From the NCBI RefSeq assembly GCF_000005505.3, contig NC_016131.3:45965355-46029354 (forward strand): 64,000 nucleotides of DNA, written 5' to 3'. Shown in pieces: positions 24,354 through 36,473 of this stretch. A program made the translations under genes and the position numbers. Numbering within the stretch: position 1 is the stretch's first letter; each line of letters begins with the position of its first letter. The DNA comes from Brachypodium distachyon (lineage: Eukaryota; Streptophyta; Magnoliopsida; Poales; Poaceae). The notes below the pieces were generated by a model. The model did not search any database. It saw only the letters and a list, made by a program, of their open reading frames with translations, and was not told the DNA's origin.

Positions 24354-24372
24354 ACTCCAATAAAAAGTAGTA

Positions 24373-24496
24373 CTTTCTCCGTTCAACAAAAGATGTCTTA
24401 AGTTTGTCAAAATTTGGATGTATCTAGACATGACTTAGTGTATAGATGCATTCAAATTTGGTCAAAGTTGAAACGTCATTTGTTAGACGGAGGGAG
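24373..24496. mobile_element. Stowaway MITE
   Basis: The ends ctttctccgttcaacaaaag and (reversed) ctccctccgtctaacaaatg pair, flanked by TA. It is the same subfamily as the copy at 28627 (shared core gtatctagacatgacttagt). Confidence 0.9.
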
Positions 24497-25178
24497 TAGT
24501 AGAAAAATCAATAGCAAATTAGGGTGACAAATAAAAAATCAAGAAACTAAGAATTAAAAGCAAGCCAAAATAGGAAAAAAAAAACCTTCCGATGGCTAAA
24601 AAATGGGTTGTCGTAATTCGTTCGCCACTTTTTAGCACACCCCTCTAATAGAATTTGGTCCTTCAGATCAAATAATCCCAAAAATTATAATGGTATTTTT
24701 ACAGCTTACAATTGATTATATTCCTCCAAATGTTCGAATTAGAGAGCCGAAAAGACAACACTGCCGGACGTTTTTCTTCACGCGCCTTCAGGTGTAGCAA
24801 ATTCCTCCTTGTTCGTTTTAGGTCCCTCCTGTCATACGCAAAAAAGGACAAGAGGTACAATCTAACGGCGAGGATCACCCTAGGTTCCCATTCTTCAAAT
24901 CCAGCCGTCCATTCTTGAGGGGTATAGGGTTTATAGCTGTGCCTCTGACCTCCCAGTCTCCCCCCTCTTTCGTCCCCGCGGCAAGAACGGCGGCTGGACC
25001 CAAAAAAAACACAAAAAAAACAGAGCACCACACCAATTTCCACCTCCCTATCGATCGAAGCCGCGGATTTTAATCCGAGAAATTTCCCCCAAAGTCAGAG
25101 CATCGTCGATCCCTCGCCTCCCGATCTCAGTGCGCTGCTCGGCTGCCGCTCGGGCGCGCTCAAGGAACCCTAGTGAGG

Positions 25179-28100
25179 ATGGCGGAGGTGTCCACGGCGG
25201 CGGCGCCGGCGGCGCCCGAGGGGGTGCTGCACAGGAGGATAGAGTTCCACCTCGCCAGGAAGCCTCATGCGCCCGTGGCCCTAGGTGGAGGCGGGTTTCG
25301 AATGGAAACCCTGAATCCGGATGCCGCGGATGGGGCGGCAGCGGCGGCGGCGGCGGCGGCGAGGAGTGAGCTCGAGGTCAAGAGGCCGGAGAAGGCGGAG
25401 GCAGCTGCGTTGGATCCGGAGCTCACCGTGGCCAGGATCTACCTTGGGAGAATTGTGAGTACGCGCAGTTGCAATCTTTTGGGCGGTTTGTGCTCTTAGA
25501 ATCTGTGATTTTGATGCGGGGCTTTGGGCGATAGAGCGTAGTGTCTAGTGTTGTGCTAATGGAGTTGTCAATTCGGGTCGGTAGCATCACGTATCTGCGA
25601 TTTTGGACTCATTAGTAGTATTAGAACATGTAGATAATTTGCTTCACGGTATTGTCATTTCTTGAGGTTTTACTAAGGCAGGTAATGATTCTGCATTCAG
25701 TATGTCATGTCTTTTGGAGCTCTGAAATTGGTACTGCATTGCAGGGTGCTGGTCTGCAAAATCTTGGGAACACTTGCTACCTCAACTCGGTTCTGCAATG
25801 CTTGACATACACGGAGCCGTTTGCAGCATACCTGCAGAGTGGACGGCACAAGTCTTCATGTAAGTGCTGTTGGAACTTGCAACTGTGGACCGGCTTAGAC
25901 ATGATTAATGAATTGATGATGCTGCATCAGACCCGTGAATTCATGGCCTGGCAGTAAATAGATCTGCCCATATTGTGTATTCTAAGTTAGTCTAATCCTT
26001 GACAAAGGTGTATGCTGGGCTCTATTCTATATCGATATCAATGCTACTGCTACTTGATAGCAGTATCACTACGAAAGACAACAATACTCACATTCTCAAG
26101 GCTCGAGGCTATTCCTTCCACACTACTGGCAAGTTTCACCATTCCTCAACTTGAATCACATTTGACAGAAACATGTGGATTCCTATCTCCAAGTTTGACC
26201 AGTCAGCCGCTATCATCCACAAAAAAATTCGTGTAAAAGTTTTTCATTGTATTTGTCAGAGAGTTTTATGGATGAGAATGGTTGGCTGATGCATACGGGT
26301 TGATTATCCATGCCAATCCGTTGAGTCACACCAAATGGAACAGGTATTTTTGGTGTTTTCTCTAGTTGACATTGGCTATCCATCCACCATGCCAAAATAA
26401 CTGCGATTCAAAGTTTTGCTGGCTTCCTTTTTTGTTTGTTAAATTTTGAACATCTTTTATTTTGTAAATTGGTGCTCTGTTAAATGCTATGCTTCTGCTT
26501 CTTCATTTAATGCCCTTTGTGATAATTACACGCAGTTTCGAGTTGAAGACGTCTCTTGCTCATGCATGAGAGACCTGTAGACCTGTTTTCAATACTGGGA
26601 TGTTAGCTATTCATTTTTACGGTTTTATCTATACTGAAAAAAATTGATGAGGAAATTACCCACTGATGTTGCATTTGCCTCTGCCAGTGCCCACCTGCAA
26701 TCCCAGCAACCCAACAAAATGGCATTTTATCACCAATGTCTCCTTTCCGTCAATACCTAAAGATGCAATCCAGGCCATTTACTAAGACAGTAATATTCAT
26801 TGTTCCCCTGTGCAGATAATGCACAGACTGTACCAAACTGTGTTGTTTTCTATATAGTTGAAACTTCCACTAGCAATAAACACTTACTGATCTGTGAATC
26901 AATTAAACCTGCACCGTTAGGCCACTGGGCTGTTGTTGTATCCTTTGTTTTCTAGCTAACAGTGATTTCATACCCTAACTACAGAAATATTTGTACTACA
27001 TAATCTGTTTACAAAGAATTACAGGTTGTTTTGTACGGATCATCATTTTAATTAAGCTTGGAGCAACTGTTATGTCAGTTTCTCTCAGCTTTTCTTATGT
27101 ACCTGTTCTAATTTCTCTCTCTCCACCATTTGAAGGTCGTACTGCTGGATTTTGTGCATTATGTGCTCTTCAGAACCACGTCAAGACTGCTCTACAATCA
27201 ACTGGAAAAATAGTGACACCATCACAAATTGTGAAGAACTTGCGCTGTATCCTTTCATTTGCAATAGCTTAATTGAGTACCTCTCGGTAGTTTTAAAACT
27301 TTTGGAAATTTCTCCCGTCTATTTTTTATAATACGTCAAAATGTAAATCTTTGACTGCAAATAGGCATTTCTCGTAGTTTCCGCAATTCGAGGCAGGAAG
27401 ATGCACATGAGTTAATGGTTAACTTGCTTGAATCCATGCATAAATGCTGTTTGCCTTCTGGAGTACCAAGCGAGTCTCCGAGTGCTTATGAGAAGAGCTT
27501 AGTTCACAGAATATTTGGTGGCCGCCTAAGAAGTCAGGTACATGGTGTGCATTTTTACATCGACACTAGTAGTTTCTTAGGAATGAGGAAAGCCCATTTC
27601 CGTTGTCATCACTGCTTTTGCTACATATACATGTTACAGGTGAAATGCACAAGGTGTTCTCATTGTTCCAACAAATTTGATCCTTTCTTGGATCTCAGTC
27701 TTGATATTGCCAAGGCCTCAAATTTGGTGAGAGCACTTCAAAATTTCACTGAGGATGAACTACTCGATGGGGGTCAAAAGCAGTATCAATGTGAGCGCTG
27801 CAGGCAGAAAGTTGTAGCAAAGAAAAGGTTTACAATTGATAGAGCTCCAAATGTTTTGACAATTCATCTGAAGCGCTTTAGCCCTTTCAATCCTCGTGAC
27901 AAGATTGACAAAAAAGTGGATTTTCAACCGGTTCTAGACTTGAAACCATTTGTTAGTGATTCTAAAGTGAGTAATTAGTCCTGAAAGCTTGAACTTTACC
28001 AGATTTTCCCCAATTAACTCAGCATTTTCATTTGCTATGATCATGTGTAGGTATCAGATTACAAATACAGCCTTTATGGTGTTTTGGTTCATGCTGGTTG

Positions 28101-31100
28101 GAATACTCAATGTGGTCATTATTATTGCTTTGTTCGGACTTCTAGTGGGATGTGGCACAATCTTGACGATAATCAGGTCTGGTTTAAGATTATTCTTTCT
28201 TTGAAGTTTTAATTCCTTGCTCTTAGTTTAGAATGCTAACTTTAGCATGTAACGTAGATGAATATGGTACTTATCAAACTATTGTTTTCCCTTTCAAGAA
28301 AATCTTCATATTTAAGTCTTGCCACTCCATCAACTAGCTTAAGATTTTTTCTAAGATTGTTGTTTTGGTCATTTTAAAAACTCCGCATTGTATCACATGG
28401 TAGACCTTGTACACCATGTCTCATTTTCATCATGCCATGAAATCATTACAGAGGAAAAAATGTACCTGTTTACAGCATTCAGGGTTCAGTGGTCATAGTC
28501 CGCTAACCTCACCGGAATATCACTACTGCCCTTATATCAATCCCTTGCCCTTAGTTGCTTGATTGTCTGCTATGTTTCAACCTTGATTCTATGTATGCCA
28601 GTGACAGCAAGGTTAGTTAAGTCATACTCCCTCCGTCCAACAAAAGATGTCTCAAGTTTGTCAAAATTTAGATGTATCTAGACATGACTTAGTGTATAGA
28701 TGCATTCAAATTTAGTCAAAGTTGAGACATCCTTTGTTGGACGGAGGGAGTACATGTTTCTTGGGCATGTTTCATGATGTTATTACATGTTGCTTGTCCT
28801 AATTTGTGATATATTATATGTATTAGTATGTGCCGAATATATTTGATAATTTACTACATAGGATTGCTTTGTTCAGGAAGAGCCTATTAGCTAGATTTTC
28901 AATATAAGAAGTATGGATTGTATTTTGTCCATTGCTGGAAAGGAAACACAATTGAACCTTATCCTGAGCTAAATTGCCTGAGAACTCCACTTTGGAGCCC
29001 TTTGTTATTCCGGCAGATATTCTTTTTTGTCACACTGATTTGTGAAGTGATCAACTTCAGGTACGCCAAGTTCGTGAGGCAGACGTATTGAAACAGAAAG
29101 CCTATATGTTATTTTATGTACGCGACAGAGTTGTTGACACGGTGGCGCGTAAAGACCCTCCTAATGTGCCTGTAAAGAAAATGAACCCTGGGAAGATCTC
29201 ATGTCTTAATGGTGGAATCCAAAGTGGTGCAATAGAAGCAAAATTGAGTGGTCTGTCATCTCCTTCTGTAGATAAGAAGCTGCAGAGCATAAGCATTGGC
29301 CACTCTGGTGTTGGCAGTATGACTTCAGTAGACCGTTGTTCAAATAATGATGGCAAAACTGAAAATCCTGCAGCCTCTCAAAACACTATGCTATCTACAG
29401 CACAGAAAGGTCCTTTATCCCAAAATGATGATGCTACTTTGTCAACTAAATCAAAGCAAGTTGCTTTGAGTGATCATAAAGAGACATCTTCACCATGTCA
29501 ATCTGCATCTCTTATCTCAGCGAGCGGCAATCAAACAATGGCTAAGATGTCATTGCAGGAACCAATGACTGGTGGTGCATTTACCAAGCTCGGAAACAAT
29601 ACTTCTGTTGCCTCACCTATCGTGAGTAGTCCTCCTGGACTGTTTGGGGCAGAAAAACAAACTTTTTGCTCTCAACCAACTATATATGCCAAGCAAACTT
29701 TCAACGTGAATAATACAGACACTGGATTTACTGCACAAAATCTCCCAACTAAGGTATTCTTGTGATGGCCTCTGTTAGTTTTTGCTCCATTTCCAGTACT
29801 TCATTACTTTATCTTATGCAACATGTTAGGATGGTATTGTATCAAATGGGGTCATCCCTAGCATTAGCAGTGGGGGTCCAACTTGCAGTGAGAAAGTGAA
29901 TGACTTGACAGAATCTCTGAAACGAGATGACAGTGCAGTGAAGGAACTTTCTATGAGCAAGGTATGCTACCAGCATATGGCTACCCTTTTCTCTCGCTTT
30001 TTTCGGGAATTATTGTCGTTACAAATTATAAACCTGTAGAATGCTGGTTATGCTGCTTCATTGCACATAAACTAAAGTCTAAGCGTCCATCATCTTGCTT
30101 AGCATGAATCGATCTTTGTAATATGTTTTACTCATACACTTATGCAGAAGGAGAACACCATAGTACCAGGACTTGAACAAGTCGATGTTGAAAAACAAGC
30201 TGATTCATGTAATGGAAGAATGGCTAGAAGGGTGGACACAAAGCCAACTAAACTTGTGAGATATCCAGTAGTGAACTTCTGGCTTGGACCAAGATCACTG
30301 TTACTAGGTTCACTTAAGCTACAAAAGAAAAAGAAGCACAAGAGAACCAAAAGACGCCATGCAGTTTATAAGGACGTGGAAATTGCTGACTGTTCTGGTG
30401 CTAACACCAATGAGCAGCAGGCATCAACATCAGCAACTGTGTCATCTGAAACTGCACAATGTACACCTCGTAAGCGGAAACATTCCTATGCTAGTGTAAG
30501 TTCTGAAAATGATACCGAAGCATTGAAAAAGAGGCAGCAAGTTGTTGGAGCTAGTGATGCTGGTGATCACAACATAGATATCAGAAAAAGAAATAGTGCA
30601 AGTTCTGGCGGCGCCGAGCCTCCAAAGATGGGTTCGAGCTCTTATGCAAATCAAGCACATCCAAGAAACAATATAGATGCAAGCACGGGAGCCACCTCCC
30701 AACATGTTGCTATTCATTTAAAGGACTTGAGCGGAGAAGTTACTGGTTAGCAACTGTCAGATGCACACATTACTCATGTGCTACAGATACTCTTCTTTGC
30801 TTGCATTTTAAATCTGAAATGTGTTACCTTTTTGCTTTTCAGTTCCATGCTGGGATGATGTTGGTGTGCGGAACACTGAGACTGGCGAGTGCAAAAGTTC
30901 AGGGAGGAGGAGCATTGGATATGTGTTAGATGAATGGTGAGTGTTTTTCTCAATTCCCCATAAGACACCCATTATTGTTCTGTGTTTTTTCATATTTTCC
31001 CCGACATGGTAGTTTATTTAGGAGAACCAAAGTACTGAACGAATTATTGATTCTGGATCTGTTTCCAGGGATGAGGAGTATGACCGCGGAAAGACAAAGA

Positions 31101-31240
31101 AGGTCAGAAAAGCGAAGGAAGACAACTATGATGGGATGAACCCCTTCCAGGAGGAGGCCAACTCTGTATCTGATCGAAAGACGAGACGAAAAGCGTTCCA
31201 AGCCAGACTTCTGAACAAGCCTGCCAGATCACATCACTAG
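25179..31240 (+). CDS. ubiquitin carboxyl-terminal hydrolase (USP family)
   Basis: USP enzymes remove ubiquitin from proteins with a Cys-His-Asp triad. Eleven exons join in phase to 938 residues: 25179-25454, 25745-25859, 27136-27246, 27365-27537, 27640-27966, 28051-28176, 29061-29753, 29830-29961, 30148-30745, 30843-30936 and 31069-31240. The Cys box is [18 protein letters not shown] (nucleophile Cys103). The zinc-ribbon cysteines are in CTRCSHC and CERC. The His box is [19 protein letters not shown] (His357), and the Asp lies in HNLDDNQ (about 373-374). After the catalytic core a Ser/Lys-rich region carries the basic run [12 protein letters not shown], probably a nuclear or nucleolar signal. 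This layout, with IEFHLARKP near the N-terminus, resembles Arabidopsis UBP23. ATG 25179 was chosen because it begins MAEV in a good context. Confidence 0.93.
28627..28750. mobile_element. Stowaway MITE in USP intron 6
   Basis: The ends ctccctccgtccaacaaaag and (reversed) ctccctccgtccaacaaagg are almost perfect and are flanked by TA. The element is 124 bp long. The intact ends suggest a younger insertion than its sibling at 24373. Confidence 0.95.
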
Positions 31241-33496
31241 ATGACTTGAAGATATGAGAACCCAAGAAGGCGTAGAAAAGAAAAAATGATGTTGTATGAC
31301 CCATTTTTCAGTAGATCATTCCTTGTCTCTTATTCACCTTGTTGTTTGTCATCTATCTGAAGATAAAAACTCTCCATCAGAACCTGTATCTTGTAACAGA
31401 TTTTGTATCGTGATAGAAACCTGGATCCTGTTGTCATTTTTTGGGAACAATTTCTGTCCCTGTTTCTCTAGCAATACTATGATGAATAATGATATATATA
31501 CAATGGCATTTTTGATCTGGTAAAAATGCAGAATCACTTCTGTAAATTGTTGTAGAGTTGTCGTTGATGAATAATCCAACTTACCCTTGGTTAACAAGCC
31601 TGGGCAAGGAAGAGGTGCATTGACAAGTTGGATTGGAGGCTATCTTGAAGAGAAGCAACGGGCCGGCTGGACCGCGCAGTAACTGCGGCAACGGATAGTG
31701 TGATATGACCCTGCCTTGCTGAGATGGAGTGCCTCATGAATGCACGATCTCAATCTGTATTCCTTCAATTCACGGTGGTGTCGACCGTTCCCAACATTCA
31801 AACTGAACCTGCCTCCAAACTGGAACTTATGGTGATTTCGCGTGAATTTCTTTTCCAGGGGAATTCGGGCGCAATCGTACAGAAGAAGAGAAAGAAAGAA
31901 GTGAAACGCCGGCACGAAACTTGAATTCCACACAAAGTTGCTCCAAGTTCACCACAGCTTTGCCTAAAAAGTTACTCCTGCAATGAAGCCTCCCCAGTAC
32001 TGTATTTTTTTTTAAAAAAAAGAGCCGGCCGGTTCAATAACTGCAAGGGTGGATGCATGTTGAGGAATCTGGCGCCCGCAACAGGCCCAGAAGATACGAG
32101 GCGCGCGAGGATGCTGGTTTTCGTTCGTGTTCGTTCGTATCTCCGGCCAGATTTATTGCCGGCCGCCCGGCCGCGACAACGGGAGGTCCAGATAGATGCG
32201 CGTACGTACGTTATTACACCCTCTGACGAGTAGGATCGAGTGAGCTGCACTAGCACGCCCCGTACGTACGTATTCCCGGCCGTATGTTCAAATGTGGGTC
32301 TCGTGGTCGCGAGAGCAAAATTAATGTCTCGCCGGTTCACGCGCTCCCTGTGAGGCGCTTTGCGCGATCGATCTCGCGCGCGTTTGCGGCCAACAACGCA
32401 TATCCTCCGCGCTCTGATCGATCCCCCGAACCCAACAATTAGCCTTTCCTAAATTCTTTATCGATCATTAACTTCTATTTTTCCAAGATTTTGGCCACTA
32501 TTCTGAATTCTTCTACTATTCCGAAGCCAATGAAAATAAGTAGGACTCCAAAAAAGTGGGTTTTCTACCTTGAACAACATATAGCTTACCTATAGACGAA
32601 GAACAAAGAAGATAAAAAAGAAATTATGTTTCAGAACCAAGCAAAACTGGATTGCTGTGACATAGGAAGGATAGCTATACTAATTCGGTATACTTAAAAT
32701 ACACTTTTGGTACAAAATTGACAATCTCACAAGGATGAAATACCAGTAATTTTTTATTTACTGGTTGATCCCATCTTTTACGGAATCAATTTTTTTTTTG
32801 AATGTACAAAAATTTGGGGAGCTCAGCATGTCTGGAAGTGTCTGGAAGCTACTGGAGTTTGCCCAAGTTTTTGCTCCAAAGAGGTTGGGATTCTAGTTTC
32901 AACTGGATGCACATGTTTCAATTGGATGCACATGTTTTGCGATGATCATCACGTACGCTTAAGAAGGCACTTGAATTGACGACGATACATGGATGCATAA
33001 ATATCTCCATATGATTGCGGATTAATTGGATGGTGCAACTTAACTCCTGGGGATCGATTCAAACCGTGTGTGACTGCGTGAGACGGCGGCACATGCATGC
33101 ATGCACGTGATGCGTGTGTGTGGACTCCGGAGGCAGGCATGCAAGTACGTGGAGCCAAGGAAATTATGGAAGAGTAGAATTCACTAGATCGATCGTAGCT
33201 AGCTATGTCATGTGTAACTTTTTTGAACGAGAAGCCATAATTTCCAAGGAATTCACTAGCTAGATTCCGTGTAATGAATACGGGATCTAATCCTTTCCGC
33301 CTTCTCAGTGTTGTTGATCGATGTGTACATGGGTACGTACGTACGTACCGTACCCATGTGAATTGGAAATTTGAACGTTGACATTGTACATTGTACATTG
33401 CATGGAATGGAAGCCCGGCCTGCTACGGATGGGGGGTATGACCCGATTTGTTAAGCCTTCATTTAGATCGGTACGTACGTACTCTCCACTGCCGGT
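31241..33496. other. intergenic
   Basis: This holds the 3' UTR of the USP gene to about 31500 and then spacer. Short CGTACGTACGT runs occur at 32203 and 32262. At 33327-33359 two 11-bp arms (acatgggtacg/cgtacccatgt) form a palindrome around tacgtacgtac. No gene is supported. Confidence 0.5.
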
Positions 33497-33804
33497 TCGT
33501 TTGGCACCCCTCTTTCATTTCATTTGGTCCAAATGAAATGAAATCTAATTTTTGGTAGGATTTCATTTGGTTAAATTTGAATTTCGGATTAAATCATGTT
33601 TGTCTATCATATGGATTTGTAGAGTTAGAGACAATTCCAGAGAAATGATTGGTTTGTAGAGAGGTATTGAGGTTAGTTGTATTGTGATTTCATGGAATTA
33701 CAAATTGAATTCATGTAGTCAATTCTGTGCCAACCAAACAAGTTAGTTTCTAGAATTCAAAATGAATTCCACAATTCTAGTTCCAAATGATGGGTGCCAA
33801 ACGA
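33497..33804. mobile_element. MITE-like element with 13-bp inverted ends
   Basis: The left end tcgtttggcaccc and right end gggtgccaaacga are exact inverted copies. Inside, 33513-33543 is a perfect 31-bp palindrome (tttcatttcatttgg, T, and its complement). No target duplication was identified, so the superfamily is open. Confidence 0.65.
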
Positions 33805-33928
33805 GCTGTAGATGTAAGTGTTCTGGTCGCTAGCTAGGGGTTGTAATATATGGAGTAGACATGTAACCGACTGAGCTAATTAACGAAGTGACGTTTTTTT
33901 CAAGGAATTAATGAAGTGACGTTGATCT

Positions 33929-34588
33929 TTTTTTTTCGAATTAAGGAGTTCAGCTCCCAATTTCATTAATGAAACCGCAATATATAGTTTGTGTGTACCG
34001 AAGGTTCAACGGAAGGTAAATGACAACAGCTGGGCATCATGAACCAACACTCTAGCAAATGAAAGGGAAAACATAAAAGGGCTGACAACACGAAGATACA
34101 ACACTTCGATGACTTTTTTAGACTGGTCTTTTGGCTGCAAAAGTTTGTACTTCTCATCGTCGTCGCCCTCCAACTGCTGTGAGCTTGAGACACTTTAGAC
34201 GTGACCCGGAATAGCCTGGATGTTCCATCCCTGAGTTTATCACGGTCCGCCTCCTTTTGTAGCCCAGCCCAGATATTAATCCAGTAGCAAACAAAAAAAA
34301 AAGATATTAGTAGGTTTCTTAAGCTCTATTGCATTAAAACAAGGAGCATTTCGACATCTCCAGATGCTCCAGACGCCAACAGCTATGCGCCCCCTAAACT
34401 GTTCAACAAGTACTTAACTAAACTAGGAGTACTAGTAATTTCAAAAGAACAGCACATGACTTTCCAACCGACCTTAGCTACTGAACATCCGAACAACAAA
34501 TGGTTTACACTCTCATGGGCACCACAAAATTCACATTTTGTAGATACCCAACCCCTTTTTGTTAAGTTATCCCTTGTCAATTTTTATC
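33929..34588 (-). mobile_element. 5'-truncated LINE with 15-bp target duplication
   Basis: A direct repeat aagtgacgttgatct lies at 33914-33928 and 34589-34603. Between them, on the minus strand, is LINE sequence ending in poly(A), seen as T's from 33929. The zf-RVT region is legible at 34580-34430 (RDNLTKRGWVSTKCEFCG, ...NHLLFGC). Upstream RT and the RNase H part are missing or unreadable. A third partial copy of the flank (gaagtgacgtt) lies at 33889. Confidence 0.85.
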
Positions 34589-34603
34589 AAGTGACGTTGA
34601 TCT

Positions 34604-36362
34604 AAAAAATTAACCAAGTGATGATGTAAAAGAATAAATTTGTACTGTTACTTTTTGCTGCTCGATCTCCCTAGTTGCTAGCATGGACAAGTTTAGCCCT
34701 ATAATAGGTCTTGGTACTATACGGTTTGAATTCAAAACGACTTATGAGTTAGGATAAATATAAGACAAATCGATGAAATCAACATGGAAAAGATTTCTAG
34801 TCCAACAGTTAATGTCGTTTTAGGAACGACAAACCAATCTGCATTACTACTATAGTTTTCAAATACCCTTACTTTCAGGTTGTAAGTTTTGATTCAAAAG
34901 GGACTTACAAGAAGACAAATCAAATACAGTCATCTAGTGGTGTTAAGCTTGTTTGCTAATCTCTACATAGTACAGTACGTACCCATCAGTTTCGATTCTA
35001 ATTTTTGTTCACTACTAGTGTAATTAATTATTAACGACCCCTACGTTTTTCAAAATAAAATAAAATTTATGGACCCCACGGTTCTTCGGCATGGCTGCTA
35101 GTTGGTACGATTGTGACGGCTGTAGTACGTGTTTACCGCAATCGGTACCGCAATTAACTACAGGGGTTCAGTAACTATCAGTACATTGCATACTTACGTT
35201 CAGCAAGTAGATCACTTGATACGGCGATTGCTTCTGACTCTCATGGAACGTATAACTGCAGATTATTTAACCCTCGGTGTTGACGTACGGGATCAAATTT
35301 CGAACTGGAACGGTCAACCGATCGATCGATGCATCCCTTTCCAGTTCTAGCTATATATAGTACTTTTACCCCGCCCGCCCCTACGTAGTTCGTACGTACC
35401 GACGGCACCGTTAATTTCATGGCGTTTTCCGTTTCGACGGATCCAAAGTTTGAATTTTCCGCACGGCAGTTCATCTCCTGTGTTGGGCCGCGTAATTAGT
35501 AGTACTGCTCGTGCTAATAATACTGGTCTTTGGAAATAGCTCCGGTACAGCATGTGTCCTGGGCGTCAGAGCGCCAAGTTAGTTACCAGCACCTGTAAAC
35601 AGATGATTACACGCCATGAGCAATGTTGTTGTTACTACTCTGGTGTTTTCTCCTCCGAGTGTGTGCTGATCTGATCCTGATCCGTCCGATCCTTGATCCG
35701 ACGGCTCTGAGCTCATTGTCCCAAGCCCCAAAACTGTGCCAACCATCTGCCGGCGGCTGTCTTTTCCGGGAAGCTGCAACGCCTGCAAAGCTGAAGGCCG
35801 AAGCAGCAGTGCACTGCCAATCTGCCAAGCAGCTGGAGCTGGTACTCCTATACTATTGCACTCCAGGCCTGAGCCCCGATAATTCCCCTGCCCCCTGCCC
35901 CTGCTCTGCCCGGCGCGCACACGCCCGCTGCACGCCTGCAGCTGCACGGCGGCCAGTAAGAAGCAGGAATTCACAGTCCACCGCAGCTTCGATTTCAAAA
36001 ACAAAAGGTAAAAATGGAAGCGCGGCACAGTGGCCCGGCGGCGCCTGCAGCGAGCGGATTGGCTCATTGGCAGCAGTGGCAGTACCAGCTTCGCCTTCAC
36101 TGCGGCATGGGCATGGATTGCCCGCCACCGCAGTTAATTCCCTCCCTGCGCTTCAGTTATAGAGGTACTACTACGGCCGGGCCGGGACCATCGCCATTAG
36201 CATCTGCCGCGCGTCTAGATTAATGGGGTAGCTTCCAAGGATTAGCGCATTGATAAGCTCGGGCCGGCATTTAATCCCGGCCCGTTTTTTGAATGTTTGT
36301 GCTTGGCTTCAAACTTGCCGCGCTATGTAGTAAGAGGATCAACGAACTGAATCCTCTGCTCC
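34604..36362. other. intergenic, upstream of the POLAR-like gene
   Basis: No gene is supported. Open frames at 35580-36230 exist on both strands and overlap, which fits base composition rather than coding. A GC-rich hairpin (cgggccgg/cccggcccg) followed by T's lies at about 36260-36290. Confidence 0.5.
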
Positions 36363-36370
36363 TATAAGTA
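36363..36370 (+). promoter_or_regulatory. possible TATA box of the POLAR-like gene
   Basis: TATAAGTA lies about 110 bp before the start codon at 36474. The match is imperfect. Confidence 0.4.
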
Positions 36371-36473
36371 TACAGGGCATCTTCGATTCTTCGTCACCGA
36401 TCGCCCAAGAATTCGAATTCCTCGCCTCCCGCTTCTCAATTCGCGCGCAGCTGGTAATTGAAGGATCGGATCG

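Noticed and set aside
35579..36223. Overlapping 170-180-residue open frames on both strands
   Set aside because: Both strands are open over the same GC-rich DNA, codon usage is not gene-like, and no domain is recognised.
36258..36290. GC hairpin followed by T6, like a bacterial terminator
   Set aside because: The DNA is plant nuclear. The fold and T run have no known role here and may be chance.
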